Positions 1 to 9,171 of a DNA stretch of 64,000 nucleotides are shown here, in pieces (position 1 is the stretch's first letter; each line of letters begins with the position of its first letter). Below the pieces are notes generated by a model that was given only the letters and a program-made list of their open reading frames with translations, searched no databases and was not told where the DNA came from. The position numbers were made by a program, and so were the translations under genes. Origin of the DNA: Flavobacterium gawalongense (lineage in GTDB: Bacteria; Bacteroidota; Bacteroidia; Flavobacteriales; Flavobacteriaceae); NCBI RefSeq assembly GCF_007097265.1, contig NZ_VJZP01000001.1, positions 124,001 to 188,000 of the forward strand, read 5' to 3'.

Positions 1-512
1 GCAGCGTATAAAAAAGGGGCTAAATAAGGAGGCCTTTGATGCGTAAAAAAGACGTGGGAGGGCTTGTCCTCTTTGAGCAGTTGTAAATAGGATAGGGTAA
101 CTTTATTTTTGGAAAAAGATAGGAATTGCAATTTTTCAGCAAACAAAATACTTTTATCCGAGTGGATAAAACGGGTAAGAAGATAAATACTCTTGACCAA
201 TAAGGATCGTACTGAATTATTTTGGGGATAACCTGAAACCAGATTGTCTTTCATTCCATAAAAAGACTGATGTTTTTGCAAATGGGCCACTTCTTTCCAC
301 TTTCTTAAAAACCAAGTCAGTTTCCCTTCAACAAAAACATCTAATTCCTTAATTGATATACCAGATGGAGGAATCCCATAATAGGCACTTATCGGCAAAC
401 CTGAATAGATTATAATTTCATCAAATTGTTGCGTGGCTTCAGTAACGAAATCACTCATAATGAAATTTCTAAAACCCACTCCATCGGTAATTACTATTCC
501 TAGTTTTTTCAT
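1..512 (-). CDS. Hypothetical protein of the nonulosonic-acid operon, N-terminal part only
   Basis: The frame is open from an ATG at 512 to the left edge and gives the first 170 residues of a longer protein beginning MKKLGIVITDGVGFRNF. No catalytic motif is visible in this part, so the enzyme class is not shown. A hydrophobic first strand followed by a glycine-rich turn would fit the start of a Rossmann-type or GT-B glycosyltransferase fold, but that is inference. It is the fourth gene of a neuA-neuB-neuC run and its ATG overlaps the neuC stop by one base (TAATG), so translation is probably coupled. A job in transferring or modifying the acidic sugar is suggested by position only. Confidence 0.75.
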   Translation of the reverse strand, partial: MKKLGIVITDGVGFRNFIMSDFVTEATQQFDEIIIYSGLPISAYYGIPPSGISIKELDVFVEGKLTWFLRKWKEVAHLQKHQSFYGMKDNLVSGYPQNNSVRSLLVKSIYLLTRFIHSDKSILFAEKLQFLSFSKNKVTLSYLQLLKEDKPSHVFFTHQRPPYLAPFLYA

Positions 513-1633
513 TATATATCCCTAAATTGTTTTTGATGATTGATTGCCCATATTTCTTGATTTTTTATGGACTCTAAAAATAATTGTGCGCTATTCCCTT
601 GTCCAAAATCGGAATTTGATTGTAAAACCTGATGGGAATCAATTGTTCTTAACGCTTCCGTGATATTTTGTTCGTCATAATCCACATTGATGATATTGGC
701 ATGAATTGCCCTATTTTGTTGCCGTGTACCAATATTTATAATGGGAATGCCATAATAAGGCGCTTCTCGAATCCCGACGCTACTATTTCCTAAAATATAT
801 TGTGCATTTTTGAGCAATGTCAAAAAATATTCGAACCGCAAGGAAGGAAAAACTCTAAATCTTGGATGCTTTTTTAAAGTATAATATTCATCTAAGATAT
901 ATTGACTACCCCAATCATTGTTAGGATAAATCACAACATAATTGTGAGAATCGTTTAATAAACTAATTACAAAATTCTTAGCAAACTTTTGCATTTCATT
1001 AGCTTCAGTTGTCACCGGATGAAACATCACTATGGCATAGTCATTAAAATCTATCTCGTAATAACGTTTCACCTTTTCTAAATCCGGAAGCGAATCTGAA
1101 AACATTATATCAATGTCAGGAGAACCAATAGTGAATATTGAAGATTCCATTTCACCCATTTGGAGCAATCGTTTTGCTGCATCATCATTAGAAACAAAAT
1201 GAATATGACTTAATTTACTGACACTGTGGCGAATTAATTCATCAACAGTTCCGGATAATTCTCCACCTTCAATATGCGCCACCAAAATATTATTTAAAGA
1301 GCCCACTATGGCTCCTGCCAAAGTTTCTACTCTATCTCCGTGCACTACAATTAAATCAGGAATTACTTTTTTGCAATAACTGGACAAACCTTCAATGGTT
1401 TTTGCTAATGTTAAATCCATTGTGGTTTCGTGAGTGTGGTTTTCAAAAGTATGGATATTTTTGAATTGACAACGCTCAATTTCTAAAAGCGTATATCCAT
1501 ATTCCATTTGTAGATGCATACCCGTAACAAAAACATATACTTCAAACTGATGATGGGAATCAAGAATTGAAATCAATGATTTTATTTTACCAAAATCAGC
1601 TCGGGTTCCGGTGAGAAATATTATTTTTTTCAT
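512..1633 (-). CDS. neuC: Hydrolysing UDP-N-acetylglucosamine 2-epimerase (NeuC/LegG type)
   Basis: This 373-residue protein has the family's usual length and hallmark blocks: TGTRADFGK at residues 8-16, HGDRVETLAG at 98-107, HIEGGELSGTVDELIRH at 120-136, and a C-terminal GNSSVGIREAP block. Enzymes of this family hydrolyse UDP-GlcNAc, or the bacillosamine-type analogue in LegG, to release the 2-epimer (ManNAc or a diacetamido-mannose), the six-carbon precursor of a nonulosonic acid. It acts in the cytoplasm, just before NeuB. It lies 36 bases after neuB, separated by a dispersed CGAGCGCAGTCGAG-type repeat. Sequence alone does not separate sialic from legionaminic acid synthesis; no other legionaminic genes are in the window. 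Confidence 0.9.
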   Translation of the reverse strand: MKKIIFLTGTRADFGKIKSLISILDSHHQFEVYVFVTGMHLQMEYGYTLLEIERCQFKNIHTFENHTHETTMDLTLAKTIEGLSSYCKKVIPDLIVVHGDRVETLAGAIVGSLNNILVAHIEGGELSGTVDELIRHSVSKLSHIHFVSNDDAAKRLLQMGEMESSIFTIGSPDIDIMFSDSLPDLEKVKRYYEIDFNDYAIVMFHPVTTEANEMQKFAKNFVISLLNDSHNYVVIYPNNDWGSQYILDEYYTLKKHPRFRVFPSLRFEYFLTLLKNAQYILGNSSVGIREAPYYGIPIINIGTRQQNRAIHANIINVDYDEQNITEALRTIDSHQVLQSNSDFGQGNSAQLFLESIKNQEIWAINHQKQFRDI

Positions 1634-1648
1634 TTATTATTTGTCCTA

Positions 1649-1664
1649 TCGAGCGCAGTCGAGA
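1649..1664. repeat. Short dispersed repeat between neuB and neuC
   Basis: The phrase CGAGCGCAGTCGAG sits in the 36-base neuB-neuC gap. A related phrase with GCAGTCGAGCGC occurs upstream of wzm near 22250. Such phrases are scattered between genes in flavobacteria; no function can be assigned. Confidence 0.4.
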
Positions 1665-1669
1665 CGCTA

Positions 1670-2710
1670 TTATTCAAAATCAGAAAAATCCAACTGCTCA
1701 TCATTTTCAATAGTCCTCGCAGCGATTTTTCCTATCAAACCATTAAAATGTTCGGCCACAATTTTTCCTGTTCCAGGTCGTTTTACCCAAATATTTTCTT
1801 TAGTAAATTTTTCTCCTTTTGTAACAGCAGCAATCGTACAAACCGTAGCAAAAGCAAAATCAATAGTAACCTGCTCTTCTTGGGCTGGTTCTTTTTTCCC
1901 ACCTCGCATTTGCCAAATTTCTTTAGAAGAAACTATAAGTTCTGCACAAACATTCTCATCCATGCTGCATACAATATCGGGGCCGGTACGGTTCATGTGA
2001 TCTGTAAAATGACGTTCCAAAATACTGGCTCCCAAAGCTGCAGCTCCCAAAGAGGCATTATTATTTAAGGTATGATCTGATAAACCAAAAACTTTATCGG
2101 GGAAAACTTGATGCATTTCCATCATGGCGCCCAAACGCACTAAATGTACTGGCGTAGGGTATAAATTGGTAGTATGCAACAAGGCGACCGGAATATTATG
2201 TTTGTCAAATATGGCAACTGCTTTTGTAATGCTTTCTATCGTATTCATTCCAGTACTTAAAATAATAGGCTTCCCAAAAGAAGTGATATGCTCCAACAAC
2301 GGATAATTATTACATTCCCCTGAACCGATTTTGTATGCCGGAACATCAAATCGCTGTAAGCGATCTGCCGCCGCACGGGAAAAAGGAGTCGAAATAAAAA
2401 TCATCCCCTTGCTTTCCACATAGTTTTTTAGTTCTAATTCATCAGATTCGTTGAGTGAACAACGTTCCATAATTTCATAAATAGAAACATCCGCATTACC
2501 AGGAATAACTTTTTTGGCCGCACCACTCATTTCATCTGCAACAATATGCGTTTGGTGTTTCACCATTTCAACACCGGCTCTGTGCGCTGCATCAACCATT
2601 TCTTTAGCCACTTGCAAAGACCCTTCATGATTGATGCCAATCTCGGCAATGACTAAAGGTGGAAAATCCAATCCTATTTTTCTGCCTGCTATTTCTATAT
2701 ATGGATTCAT
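1670..2710 (-). CDS. neuB: N-acetylneuraminate (nonulosonic acid) synthase
   Basis: NeuB condenses a 2-acetamido-mannose-type sugar with phosphoenolpyruvate to give the nine-carbon acid. The N-terminal NeuB TIM barrel opens with [10 protein letters not shown] and continues with a lysine-containing VKHQTH segment typical of the active site. The last 60 or so residues form a SAF/antifreeze-like domain ([20 protein letters not shown]) that closes over the substrate of the partner subunit. I place the start at the ATG at 2710 rather than the in-frame TTG at 2713; it lies four bases past the neuA stop. The product goes to NeuA. The exact acid (Neu5Ac or legionaminic acid) is not determined by these motifs. 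Confidence 0.9.
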   Translation of the reverse strand: MNPYIEIAGRKIGLDFPPLVIAEIGINHEGSLQVAKEMVDAAHRAGVEMVKHQTHIVADEMSGAAKKVIPGNADVSIYEIMERCSLNESDELELKNYVESKGMIFISTPFSRAAADRLQRFDVPAYKIGSGECNNYPLLEHITSFGKPIILSTGMNTIESITKAVAIFDKHNIPVALLHTTNLYPTPVHLVRLGAMMEMHQVFPDKVFGLSDHTLNNNASLGAAALGASILERHFTDHMNRTGPDIVCSMDENVCAELIVSSKEIWQMRGGKKEPAQEEQVTIDFAFATVCTIAAVTKGEKFTKENIWVKRPGTGKIVAEHFNGLIGKIAARTIENDEQLDFSDFE

Positions 2711-2714
2711 CAAA

Positions 2715-3383
2715 CTAAGTTATGAGTTTTTGATATAAATATTCCGCATAATCAAAATCATCTTGAGTATCAATATCAATACTGGCAAAAATATGATTTA
2801 CTACATAAGGGATGCTGTTTTCTGAAATAATTTTACCTTCTCTTATCAATCTTGATTTACTGATATACAACAAACCATTTTCAAAATAAAGCGGTTCCAA
2901 ATCCTGACTGCGTTGCCCTATAATATAATTATAAGGTTCAAAACAATTGCTTGCTATCTTCCCTAATTTTTGATGATTTCTTGTAACGGTAAATAAACTA
3001 TCCGAATCAGTCATTCGATACCTTTCAAAAGCTTCTTGAAGCAAGTTTTCAGGCCGCAAAGGATTTGTCGGTTGTAATAAAATTACATTTTCAACAGTAC
3101 TATCTTCGATAACTTCCAGCGCATGCTGTAGTGCAGTCAATGTAGGTTCAAATTCCCCTGATAAATATTCCGGTCTGTCAATCACTTGCACCCCATATTC
3201 TTGTGCAATTTTTTTTATTCCCTCGTCATTTGTTGAAACATAAATAGCATCAATAATTTTACTATTGGCTTTAGCGTATAAAATACTGTGAACCAACAAC
3301 GGAATAGCTCCTAATTTTAGGATATTCTTGTTGAGCAAACGTTTAGAACCGCCACGAGCTGGAATTATTGCGATAGTTTTCAT
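2715..3383 (-). CDS. neuA: Acylneuraminate cytidylyltransferase
   Basis: At 222 residues this is a normal-length CMP-sugar synthetase. It shows the nucleotide-binding [11 protein letters not shown] loop at residues 6-16, the [10 protein letters not shown] block near 97-106, and an [16 protein letters not shown]-terminal motif with the acidic metal-binding residues. It joins CTP to a nonulosonic acid to give the CMP-activated donor used by a transferase. It is the first gene of the run neuA-neuB-neuC-unknown. A 231-base gap separates it from the methyltransferase upstream, so it may have its own promoter, though I see no convincing TAnnTTTG box in that gap. neuB begins four bases after its stop. 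Confidence 0.9.
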   Translation of the reverse strand: MKTIAIIPARGGSKRLLNKNILKLGAIPLLVHSILYAKANSKIIDAIYVSTNDEGIKKIAQEYGVQVIDRPEYLSGEFEPTLTALQHALEVIEDSTVENVILLQPTNPLRPENLLQEAFERYRMTDSDSLFTVTRNHQKLGKIASNCFEPYNYIIGQRSQDLEPLYFENGLLYISKSRLIREGKIISENSIPYVVNHIFASIDIDTQDDFDYAEYLYQKLIT

Positions 3384-3614
3384 TTGAAAATTTATAGATC
3401 TGTAAAAATACTTTTTTTTCTGGTTCGAGATAACGTTTATTAAAGTGCTTTTAAAATTAATAAGAACTTATTCCTAAATCCACTATCAAGGAGAATAGTT
3501 TCCATCAATCACAACACCTTTCATTTTCAAAATAAGTTCTAAGAAATAAAAAAATCAAGATTCAAATTACAGACTGGTCATTTTAAGATGCACTAGAGTG
3601 TTAGCTCAATAAAA

Positions 3615-4265
3615 TTATTTTTTAACAACAAAGAAAGTTTGGGTATGTCCTTTTGATTCTGGTATAAATACAACTAATAATTGCAAAAAAAAATAATGCA
3701 CTAACCCTTTTATATAATTAAATCCAAACGTAAATTTTGGAGCGATTAATCGTCCTATTGTTGCGACTTCAAGTATTTCGAAACCATTATTTTCAAGATG
3801 AAATTTAACCACATGGGGCAAAGGAACATAAACATGATGCTCAATTAAATGTTTGGGCTGAAATGCATATAAATTATTCTTGAAAAACAATGAAAATTTA
3901 CTCTGTGCACTCAAAGGGTTGGGTGTAGTTAAAACCATGTATCCTCCTTTTTCTATATGATTTGATATATTCTTTATTCCCAATTCCGGATTCGAAAGAT
4001 GCTCTAAGACTTCCATAAAAACTACAAAACCTGGCCTCTTCTTGTTTTCAGGAGCAGGGTTATTAAGATCCCAAATAGTTGATTCTTCAATTTTACTTAT
4101 ATAATCAAAAGGTTGCCATTGCAAATTAAATTTCTCGACAGTTGGCCTAAACCAACCATATCCAGAACCAATATCGCTGACTATTTTATTAGGTAATTTA
4201 TTACTTACTTCGTTCAATTTGAGCTCTGCCCATTGTCCCCTATTTAAATCTTTATAATTTTTCAT
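3615..4265 (-). CDS. Class I SAM-dependent methyltransferase
   Basis: The protein has a methyltransferase motif I (SDIGSGYGW, residues 30-38) and a FMEVLEHL segment that is common after the fourth strand in Methyltransf_11/23 enzymes. The frame is open further upstream to 4331, but that would overlap the previous glycosyltransferase by 65 bases. The ATG at 4265 lies one base past that gene's stop and gives a sensible 216-residue protein, so I prefer it. The context says it methylates a sugar or lipid-linked glycan, but the acceptor cannot be read from sequence. It is the last gene before the 231-base gap that precedes neuA. Confidence 0.8.
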   Translation of the reverse strand: MKNYKDLNRGQWAELKLNEVSNKLPNKIVSDIGSGYGWFRPTVEKFNLQWQPFDYISKIEESTIWDLNNPAPENKKRPGFVVFMEVLEHLSNPELGIKNISNHIEKGGYMVLTTPNPLSAQSKFSLFFKNNLYAFQPKHLIEHHVYVPLPHVVKFHLENNGFEILEVATIGRLIAPKFTFGFNYIKGLVHYFFLQLLVVFIPESKGHTQTFFVVKK

Positions 4266-4266
4266 T

Positions 4267-5187
4267 CTATTTCTGATTATTTTCCAGTTGCCAATATATT
4301 TTAGTTTCGGGAAGTTTTTGATAGGCTTCATATTCCTCTTGAGTCAATCGGTTACTATTTATTACGATTTTCGGGATTGATCCCACCAAATCCATCAGTG
4401 CTAAACAAATGGCTTGCAAGGCCTTCAAATCACCCTTGAACACTTTTAGCTTGAACTGCATCCATAGGGAATAGGCTATTTTCTTTGGAATGATGGCAAT
4501 GGGATAAAACAAGAAAAACAAATACCAACCTGCACGTAACGATCGTCTCAATCGAAGAATATAATCGGGGTTATTCCTTCTCGCTTTTACATCTACCCTA
4601 TGATGAACCAAGACTTCAGGAAAATAATGGATTTCCCAATTTTTTTTAAACAATTGATAGGACGCAAATTCTTCCTCTCCATAAAAAACGAACCAAGCCG
4701 GGTAATTGGGAATGTCACGCCAAGCACACATTCTCCATATATGTGCGCAACCTATAAATCCTTGTACCTGATGTGATTTTTCGCAACACTCTGTTTTTAT
4801 AGGCTCATCCAATCCCCAGAAAATACGCAAAGCAATCAAGCCACAATTGACATTTTCATCAAAATGAACTTTTATTGATTCCAATGGCCTTTCCGTAATA
4901 AAATGGGCATCATCATCTATGGAAACCGCAAATTCTGTTTTTGTTAAATTCAACAATCGATTTCTGCTAAAAATTAACCCTTCGCTTTTTGCGTTTTGAA
5001 TGAGTTGAATAAAAGGATAATTTGCTTGTAAAAAACTTGTTGTGCCATCTGTTGAACCATCATCACAGATAATACAGATTACATCCTTCCTCTCCAACAA
5101 ATGTTTTATTTTATCCAGGGTAAAAGCCAAAACGTTTTTACGATTTTTGGTAGTAATTAATATAGAGAAAGAGGCTTCTGTCATCAT
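4267..5187 (-). CDS. Family 2 (GT-A) glycosyltransferase
   Basis: This 306-residue protein opens with the GT2 strand FSILITTKNRKNVL and has CDDGSTDGTT at 41-50 and the metal/nucleotide-binding DDD triplet at 91-93 (SIDDDAHF). A hydrophobic stretch near residues 225-245 (LFFLFYPIAIIP) may associate the enzyme with the inner membrane. It would add one sugar to the lipid-linked repeat unit of the surface polysaccharide. Donor and acceptor are unknown. The stop lies one base from the next gene's ATG, and three bases separate its ATG from the stop of the gene upstream, so it belongs to one run. Confidence 0.85.
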   Translation of the reverse strand: MMTEASFSILITTKNRKNVLAFTLDKIKHLLERKDVICIICDDGSTDGTTSFLQANYPFIQLIQNAKSEGLIFSRNRLLNLTKTEFAVSIDDDAHFITERPLESIKVHFDENVNCGLIALRIFWGLDEPIKTECCEKSHQVQGFIGCAHIWRMCAWRDIPNYPAWFVFYGEEEFASYQLFKKNWEIHYFPEVLVHHRVDVKARRNNPDYILRLRRSLRAGWYLFFLFYPIAIIPKKIAYSLWMQFKLKVFKGDLKALQAICLALMDLVGSIPKIVINSNRLTQEEYEAYQKLPETKIYWQLENNQK

Positions 5188-5190
5188 TGA

Positions 5191-6189
5191 TTAATTCTTT
5201 GTAATAAAAAAAGAGAATATTTTCTTTATGATCATTTTCTTTAAACCATACCATTTACTATTGCTTTTTGAATTAAATAAATCCGGAGAGGGAGCTATTA
5301 TTTCTATATTGTTTTCTGTGTTTTTTATGACATTAACATTAACTCCCTGTACATCAATCATCCATTTTTCTATTGTATTTCCCATATGGAAAGCGTAATT
5401 ATTGTAGGTTGATAATCTCAGCTTGCCCGCCTTATCAATAGGCAAATCAACATAATTATGTTCTGAATTACTACCCACCAGTGTCAATGAGGGATTTGAA
5501 GGCGTAGTCTTAAATAAGACGTCCCTATCAACTGTTAAAACTTGGTGCCCGCTACCAATAACTGCCCTAACTCCTTTTTTTTCAACCACAGGCCAATTTT
5601 CATCTTCCCGGATATCTAAGTCCCAGTTTATACTTTCCAGATATTTATTATAGTTCACATAGTTTTCTGGTATTGAAACACACATATATTTTATTTTTCT
5701 CAACAATATTTGTTTCAATACCGAGCTTGTTCCAGCATACAAACCTGTTCGTACCGGTATTGGAGAAACAGAACCCACATTCGGAAAAACAGTAAAAACT
5801 TCTTCTACTTTTTCCTGCCAGCCCTTGACAAAAAGAATATCAGAGTCTGTAAGGGTAATATATTGCTCTCTTGCTCCTCTTGCAGCACCAATTAAAGCAT
5901 CTATTTTACCGATATTCGTATTGTGTGAAATCAAGGTATCTATTTTCTTTTCTGCTAAATATAGATTTAAAAAATCGGATATTTTTTTATGGGAACCATT
6001 ATTAACTATAGTCAAGGCAGCATTTGAATTTATTGTGGAGACCAATGAATCGATGCATAATTTAAAAACATCGAAAGAATCTTTGTAAAACCCTTCCTCA
6101 TTAGGAATATATACCACAACCACCACTCTGTGATGTGTAGACAATTTTATTTTTCTTTCTTGTTTTTGGGGGTTGGATCCGACTCTCAT
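5191..6189 (-). CDS. GT-A glycosyltransferase-like protein
   Basis: The 332-residue sequence has a GT2-like core: strand RVVVVVYIPN near 21-30, TIVNNGS at 60-66, NTNIGKIDALIGAARGA at 90-106, and a DSD metal-binding motif at 115-117 in TLTDSDILF. About 20 basic residues precede the first strand. This fits a nucleotide-sugar transferase of the repeat-unit assembly line, with unknown specificity. The start ATG at 6189 lies only about 14 bases from the left end of the inserted IS1595-type element. Any transcription arriving from the fkbM methyltransferase must now cross that element, or come from a promoter in it. Confidence 0.75.
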   Translation of the reverse strand: MRVGSNPQKQERKIKLSTHHRVVVVVYIPNEEGFYKDSFDVFKLCIDSLVSTINSNAALTIVNNGSHKKISDFLNLYLAEKKIDTLISHNTNIGKIDALIGAARGAREQYITLTDSDILFVKGWQEKVEEVFTVFPNVGSVSPIPVRTGLYAGTSSVLKQILLRKIKYMCVSIPENYVNYNKYLESINWDLDIREDENWPVVEKKGVRAVIGSGHQVLTVDRDVLFKTTPSNPSLTLVGSNSEHNYVDLPIDKAGKLRLSTYNNYAFHMGNTIEKWMIDVQGVNVNVIKNTENNIEIIAPSPDLFNSKSNSKWYGLKKMIIKKIFSFFITKN

Positions 6190-6194
6190 TTATA

Positions 6195-6202
6195 ATTAAT
6201 TA
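6195..6202. repeat. Left target-site duplication of the IS1595-type element
   Basis: The 8-mer ATTAATTA directly precedes the left inverted repeat and is repeated exactly at 7248-7255 after the right one. Eight bases is the duplication size expected for the IS1595 family. Confidence 0.85.
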
Positions 6203-7247
6203 TATGACTATCCGTAACTAATACCAAGTTGTTTCTAATGCAGCAATCATAAGCCTATCCGATAGTTTGTCCCCAAAATATCTTCTGTTAAATTTGTAGC
6301 AGAACTCGTCAAGATAATTCTGTACATATTGTTGATTTACGCAATTATGATGGATGCCTAAAAGTACTTTCTTGGCATTACTGATTGTTCTGTTTACCCA
6401 AGGAAATACCTTTGCCGATTTTTGCTTGTTTGGTTCCACTACAACATAATGGTTTGTTATAACTTCTTTAAGTTTGGCATATCCAGTATAGCCATCAGAC
6501 AATACAGATGCTGTTTTATCTACTGATTTCTCAACCTCTTTATTAATAGTTTCTGATTTTAAATCTTCCATAACTACCATTTTTAGATAACCAACTTTTC
6601 TGTTTGGCTTGCCTTTTTTTGGTGCGGCGATACTGGGTTCAGATTCAACCATCACCAATACTTTTGCTTGTCTTTCACTTCCACGGCCTCTTTTATTCTG
6701 GGTAGGTTCTTGACTATTTTCGCTGCCTTTTTCTTCAATAATATCTTTGTTGTCAACCCTTTCAAAGAATCCTTCATCAAATTCAATACAACCCTTTAAT
6801 TGATATTTCTCATCACGTTTGCTCATCACTCGGCGTATTTTGTGCATCATAAACCAAATGGGCTCATAACGCTTGTGACCTAACATGCGTTGCATCTCTA
6901 ATGCTGAAAAACTCTTTTTTGACAGAGTCATGAGTTCAATGCAAAGCATCCAATATTGAAATGGCAAATTGGTATTTTCCATGACAGTGCCTGAACGAAG
7001 ACTGATACGACTACCACATTTTTTACATTGAAATTTCAAATCTGTCTTGCGAAAGTAATGCTCTGTGTGTTCACACTTTTTGCAGACAACTCCCATCTCA
7101 AGACGCTTTGCCTTAAACCCTTCAATGCAGGCAGATTCATCGGGGTATTTTTCAAAAAATTTACGCAGGTTCATAGCTAATCATTTATATGTTGGCACCT
7201 CAAATATACACTTTTTTTATTGTTGGTACGAGTAACGGATAGTCATA
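6203..7247 (-). mobile_element. IS1595-family insertion sequence, apparently complete
   Basis: The element is 1045 bp long and carries one transposase gene. Its ends are inverted repeats: the left reads TATGACTATCCGTAACT inward and the right, reverse-complemented, reads TATGACTATCCGTTACT. They agree at about 22 of the first 25 positions. ATTAATTA flanks both ends as a perfect 8-bp duplication. It landed in the short gap between the fkbM-type methyltransferase stop and a glycosyltransferase start. Intact ends, an intact gene and an exact duplication indicate a recent insertion. A related 223-bp non-autonomous copy is at 25020-25242. Confidence 0.9.
6218..7174 (-). CDS. IS1595-family transposase
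   Basis: The 318-residue protein begins with a zinc-ribbon built on C31, C34, C50 and C53 (CKKC and CKKC), as in the IS1595/ISXO2 group. It continues with SGTVMENTNLPFQYWM and an IEFDEGFFERV segment holding the first catalytic aspartate. SDGYTGY follows further on, then a C-terminal YLDEFCYKFNRRYF block typical of the family. It catalyses excision and reinsertion of the element. The basic insert RGRGSERQAKVLVMVE lies between the first two catalytic regions. No frameshift or stop interrupts it, so it is probably active, and it could also mobilise the short derivative at 25020. Confidence 0.9.
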   Translation of the reverse strand: MNLRKFFEKYPDESACIEGFKAKRLEMGVVCKKCEHTEHYFRKTDLKFQCKKCGSRISLRSGTVMENTNLPFQYWMLCIELMTLSKKSFSALEMQRMLGHKRYEPIWFMMHKIRRVMSKRDEKYQLKGCIEFDEGFFERVDNKDIIEEKGSENSQEPTQNKRGRGSERQAKVLVMVESEPSIAAPKKGKPNRKVGYLKMVVMEDLKSETINKEVEKSVDKTASVLSDGYTGYAKLKEVITNHYVVVEPNKQKSAKVFPWVNRTISNAKKVLLGIHHNCVNQQYVQNYLDEFCYKFNRRYFGDKLSDRLMIAALETTWY

Positions 7248-7255
7248 ATTAATTA
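7248..7255. repeat. Right target-site duplication of the IS1595-type element
   Basis: ATTAATTA repeats the 8-mer at 6195-6202. Its last bases supply the TAA stop of the fkbM-type gene, so the insertion left that reading frame intact. Confidence 0.85.
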
Positions 7256-7924
7256 TTTTTGATTGTCAATTAAAAACAGATTGCCTAAATCACCGCTAAT
7301 TATTGACTTAGCAACCAGTCTATAATCTACTGATTTTAAATATTGTACAATTTCAGAATTAACATCATTTTGAATCGGTAAATCCGTTTCAATTAGAATC
7401 GCTTTTGGCCTGTATTTATCCCAATCATTTGATTTTAAAACTTCCAAATCAAAACCTTCAACATCTATATCAAAAAAATCCAATCGGTCATTTTCATCTA
7501 AAGCATTATCTAAAATTTCTTTTAAGGAATACAATGGTACTTTAATTTTATTCATAATTTTTGATTCCAACTGATGTTTTTTCAAAAAATCATTACTAAA
7601 AGTATTCATTGAACTTTCCTCTAACATATAATATTCTAAAGAAGTGTTTGGCTCCCCTATCCCAGCATTTATAAAATTATCTTTCGGTCTAAATTTATTG
7701 TATAATGATTTTAGTTCTGGATTTGGATCTATACAAATCCCCTTCCAATTTCTTAAATAAAAATAATAGGTGTTGGAAGTATTTATAGGATGCCATGATC
7801 CAACATCAACATAAACCCCAGGAACTTTATTATTAATTAACTTCATTAGTTGAATATCATCCCCTGTTTTAGAAAAACTAATATTGTAACGTTGTCGAAT
7901 AAGTTCTCTAATTCTGTTTAGCAT
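7253..7924 (-). CDS. FkbM-family methyltransferase
   Basis: The 223-residue protein has the FkbM landmarks: YVDVGSWHPINTSNTYYF near residues 38-55 (motif I plus the conserved HP), GICIDPNPE with the acidic SAM-binding residue, and DFFDIDVEGFDLEVL near 147-161. FkbM enzymes O-methylate sugars and natural products. In a polysaccharide locus the likely substrate is a sugar hydroxyl on the growing chain, which is inference. It starts 14 bases past the stop of the upstream GT-B gene. Its stop codon lies inside the target duplication of the IS, so its product is unchanged. Confidence 0.85.
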   Translation of the reverse strand: MLNRIRELIRQRYNISFSKTGDDIQLMKLINNKVPGVYVDVGSWHPINTSNTYYFYLRNWKGICIDPNPELKSLYNKFRPKDNFINAGIGEPNTSLEYYMLEESSMNTFSNDFLKKHQLESKIMNKIKVPLYSLKEILDNALDENDRLDFFDIDVEGFDLEVLKSNDWDKYRPKAILIETDLPIQNDVNSEIVQYLKSVDYRLVAKSIISGDLGNLFLIDNQK

Positions 7925-7938
7925 TTTTATTATAAAGA

Positions 7939-9171
7939 TTAATATAGTTCAGTACTTATCCTTTTTTCGAACAAAACAATATCTAACATTTTTTTGAAAT
8001 TTTCATCATCAAAATAATCCCCAAATGGATAAACGGGATTATTTGAATTCATTCTATTAATAATTAAATTTTCCAGTTTTAGCTTGATTTCTTCTTTATC
8101 ATTACAATGAGCAGTATAACTATTATCTTGTATTAACCTTCTCATTTCACTTCTTTCTGGCGAAAGAGAGAGCAATAGTTTATTCAATGATGCTAAAAAG
8201 GGAGCTTTCCCTACTAAAATATTACTGTGTGTTGAACAATTTTCTAAAATTATTACTACATCCGATTGATGGATTTGTTCGTAAGAGGAGTTTGAAAAAC
8301 TCAGTGTGTCTAAAACAAAAATATTTTCAATTTTAGAATATTTTTCTCTCAATCTTTTATTTTGCTGTCCATTTAATCGTAGAACTAGTTCCGTATTTTC
8401 CTTATAAAAAAAATTGTTTTCTATTAATTCTTGATAGGCATCTAAAAGAATATCTATATTCCTACCAAATTGAATCGCCCCATGATAGGAAATCGTTATT
8501 TCCTTGCTCTTTAGTCTTACTTTACTAGTATCTGAAAAATCAAAAACACTTTTATTATATTGATGTGGTAATGTATAAAATTTTTTGTTCGAGCCATACA
8601 AATGCTCCATATCCTCTGAGAGTAAACTTGCCGGGGCTATACAAATCTTTGCTTGTGTAACCACTTCATACATTTCTTTGAATCTAAAAAGTTCTAAGTT
8701 GGAAATCTTTTTTTTTGAGCCTGTGTCCCAAAAAACGGGATACGGATCATGAAAATTGATAATGGCTTTTTTAAGAATAGGCAAATCTTTAGCTCCTAAA
8801 ATAGTCTCATATCCCAATCCTGAACTTCTAATAAAAATATGATCATATTTTTGATAATCAATTTTTCCTATATACAATCCATACACTTTATCAATATGCT
8901 TTTTACTCAATGAAACATGAAACAACCTCCAATAGATTTTATTAACCCATTTTGTAAAAAAAGGTATTTTTAAATTTAGAAGATGCGTTTCAATCGAATC
9001 AACGGGTAATAAATCCAATTGATCATCGCTAGGATGGTGCTTAAGATAAAGCACATTAATCACTGCATCTTGATAAGCTACTCTTAATTTTGACAAAAAA
9101 GAACGAGAGACAATACCTTCACTGGTTCCCGATACTCTTAAATCTTGAGCTATTACTAAAAACCTCATCAT
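7939..9171 (-). CDS. GT-B (family 4-like) glycosyltransferase
   Basis: This 410-residue protein has GT-B organisation: an N-terminal half starting RFLVIAQDLRVSGTSEGIVSRS, then a second Rossmann half with ITISYHGAIQFGRNIDILLDAYQEL (a loose form of the GT4 nucleotide-binding start), a hydrophobic strand ending in a polar turn, and KAPFLASLNKLLLSLSPERSEMR where GT4 enzymes have their donor-binding E-x7-E region. The match to GT4 is weak there, so donor specificity is unclear. Its ATG overlaps the previous gene's TGA (ATGA), which indicates coupling. It is a cytoplasmic or membrane-face enzyme of repeat-unit assembly. Confidence 0.7.
   Translation of the reverse strand: MMRFLVIAQDLRVSGTSEGIVSRSFLSKLRVAYQDAVINVLYLKHHPSDDQLDLLPVDSIETHLLNLKIPFFTKWVNKIYWRLFHVSLSKKHIDKVYGLYIGKIDYQKYDHIFIRSSGLGYETILGAKDLPILKKAIINFHDPYPVFWDTGSKKKISNLELFRFKEMYEVVTQAKICIAPASLLSEDMEHLYGSNKKFYTLPHQYNKSVFDFSDTSKVRLKSKEITISYHGAIQFGRNIDILLDAYQELIENNFFYKENTELVLRLNGQQNKRLREKYSKIENIFVLDTLSFSNSSYEQIHQSDVVIILENCSTHSNILVGKAPFLASLNKLLLSLSPERSEMRRLIQDNSYTAHCNDKEEIKLKLENLIINRMNSNNPVYPFGDYFDDENFKKMLDIVLFEKRISTELY

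Noticed and set aside
1748..2306. Plus-strand open frames opposite neuB
   Set aside because: They are antisense shadows of a well-supported gene.
6203..7247. IS left end placed at 6206 or 6204
   Set aside because: Only ends at 6203 and 7247 give identical 8-bp flanks on both sides.
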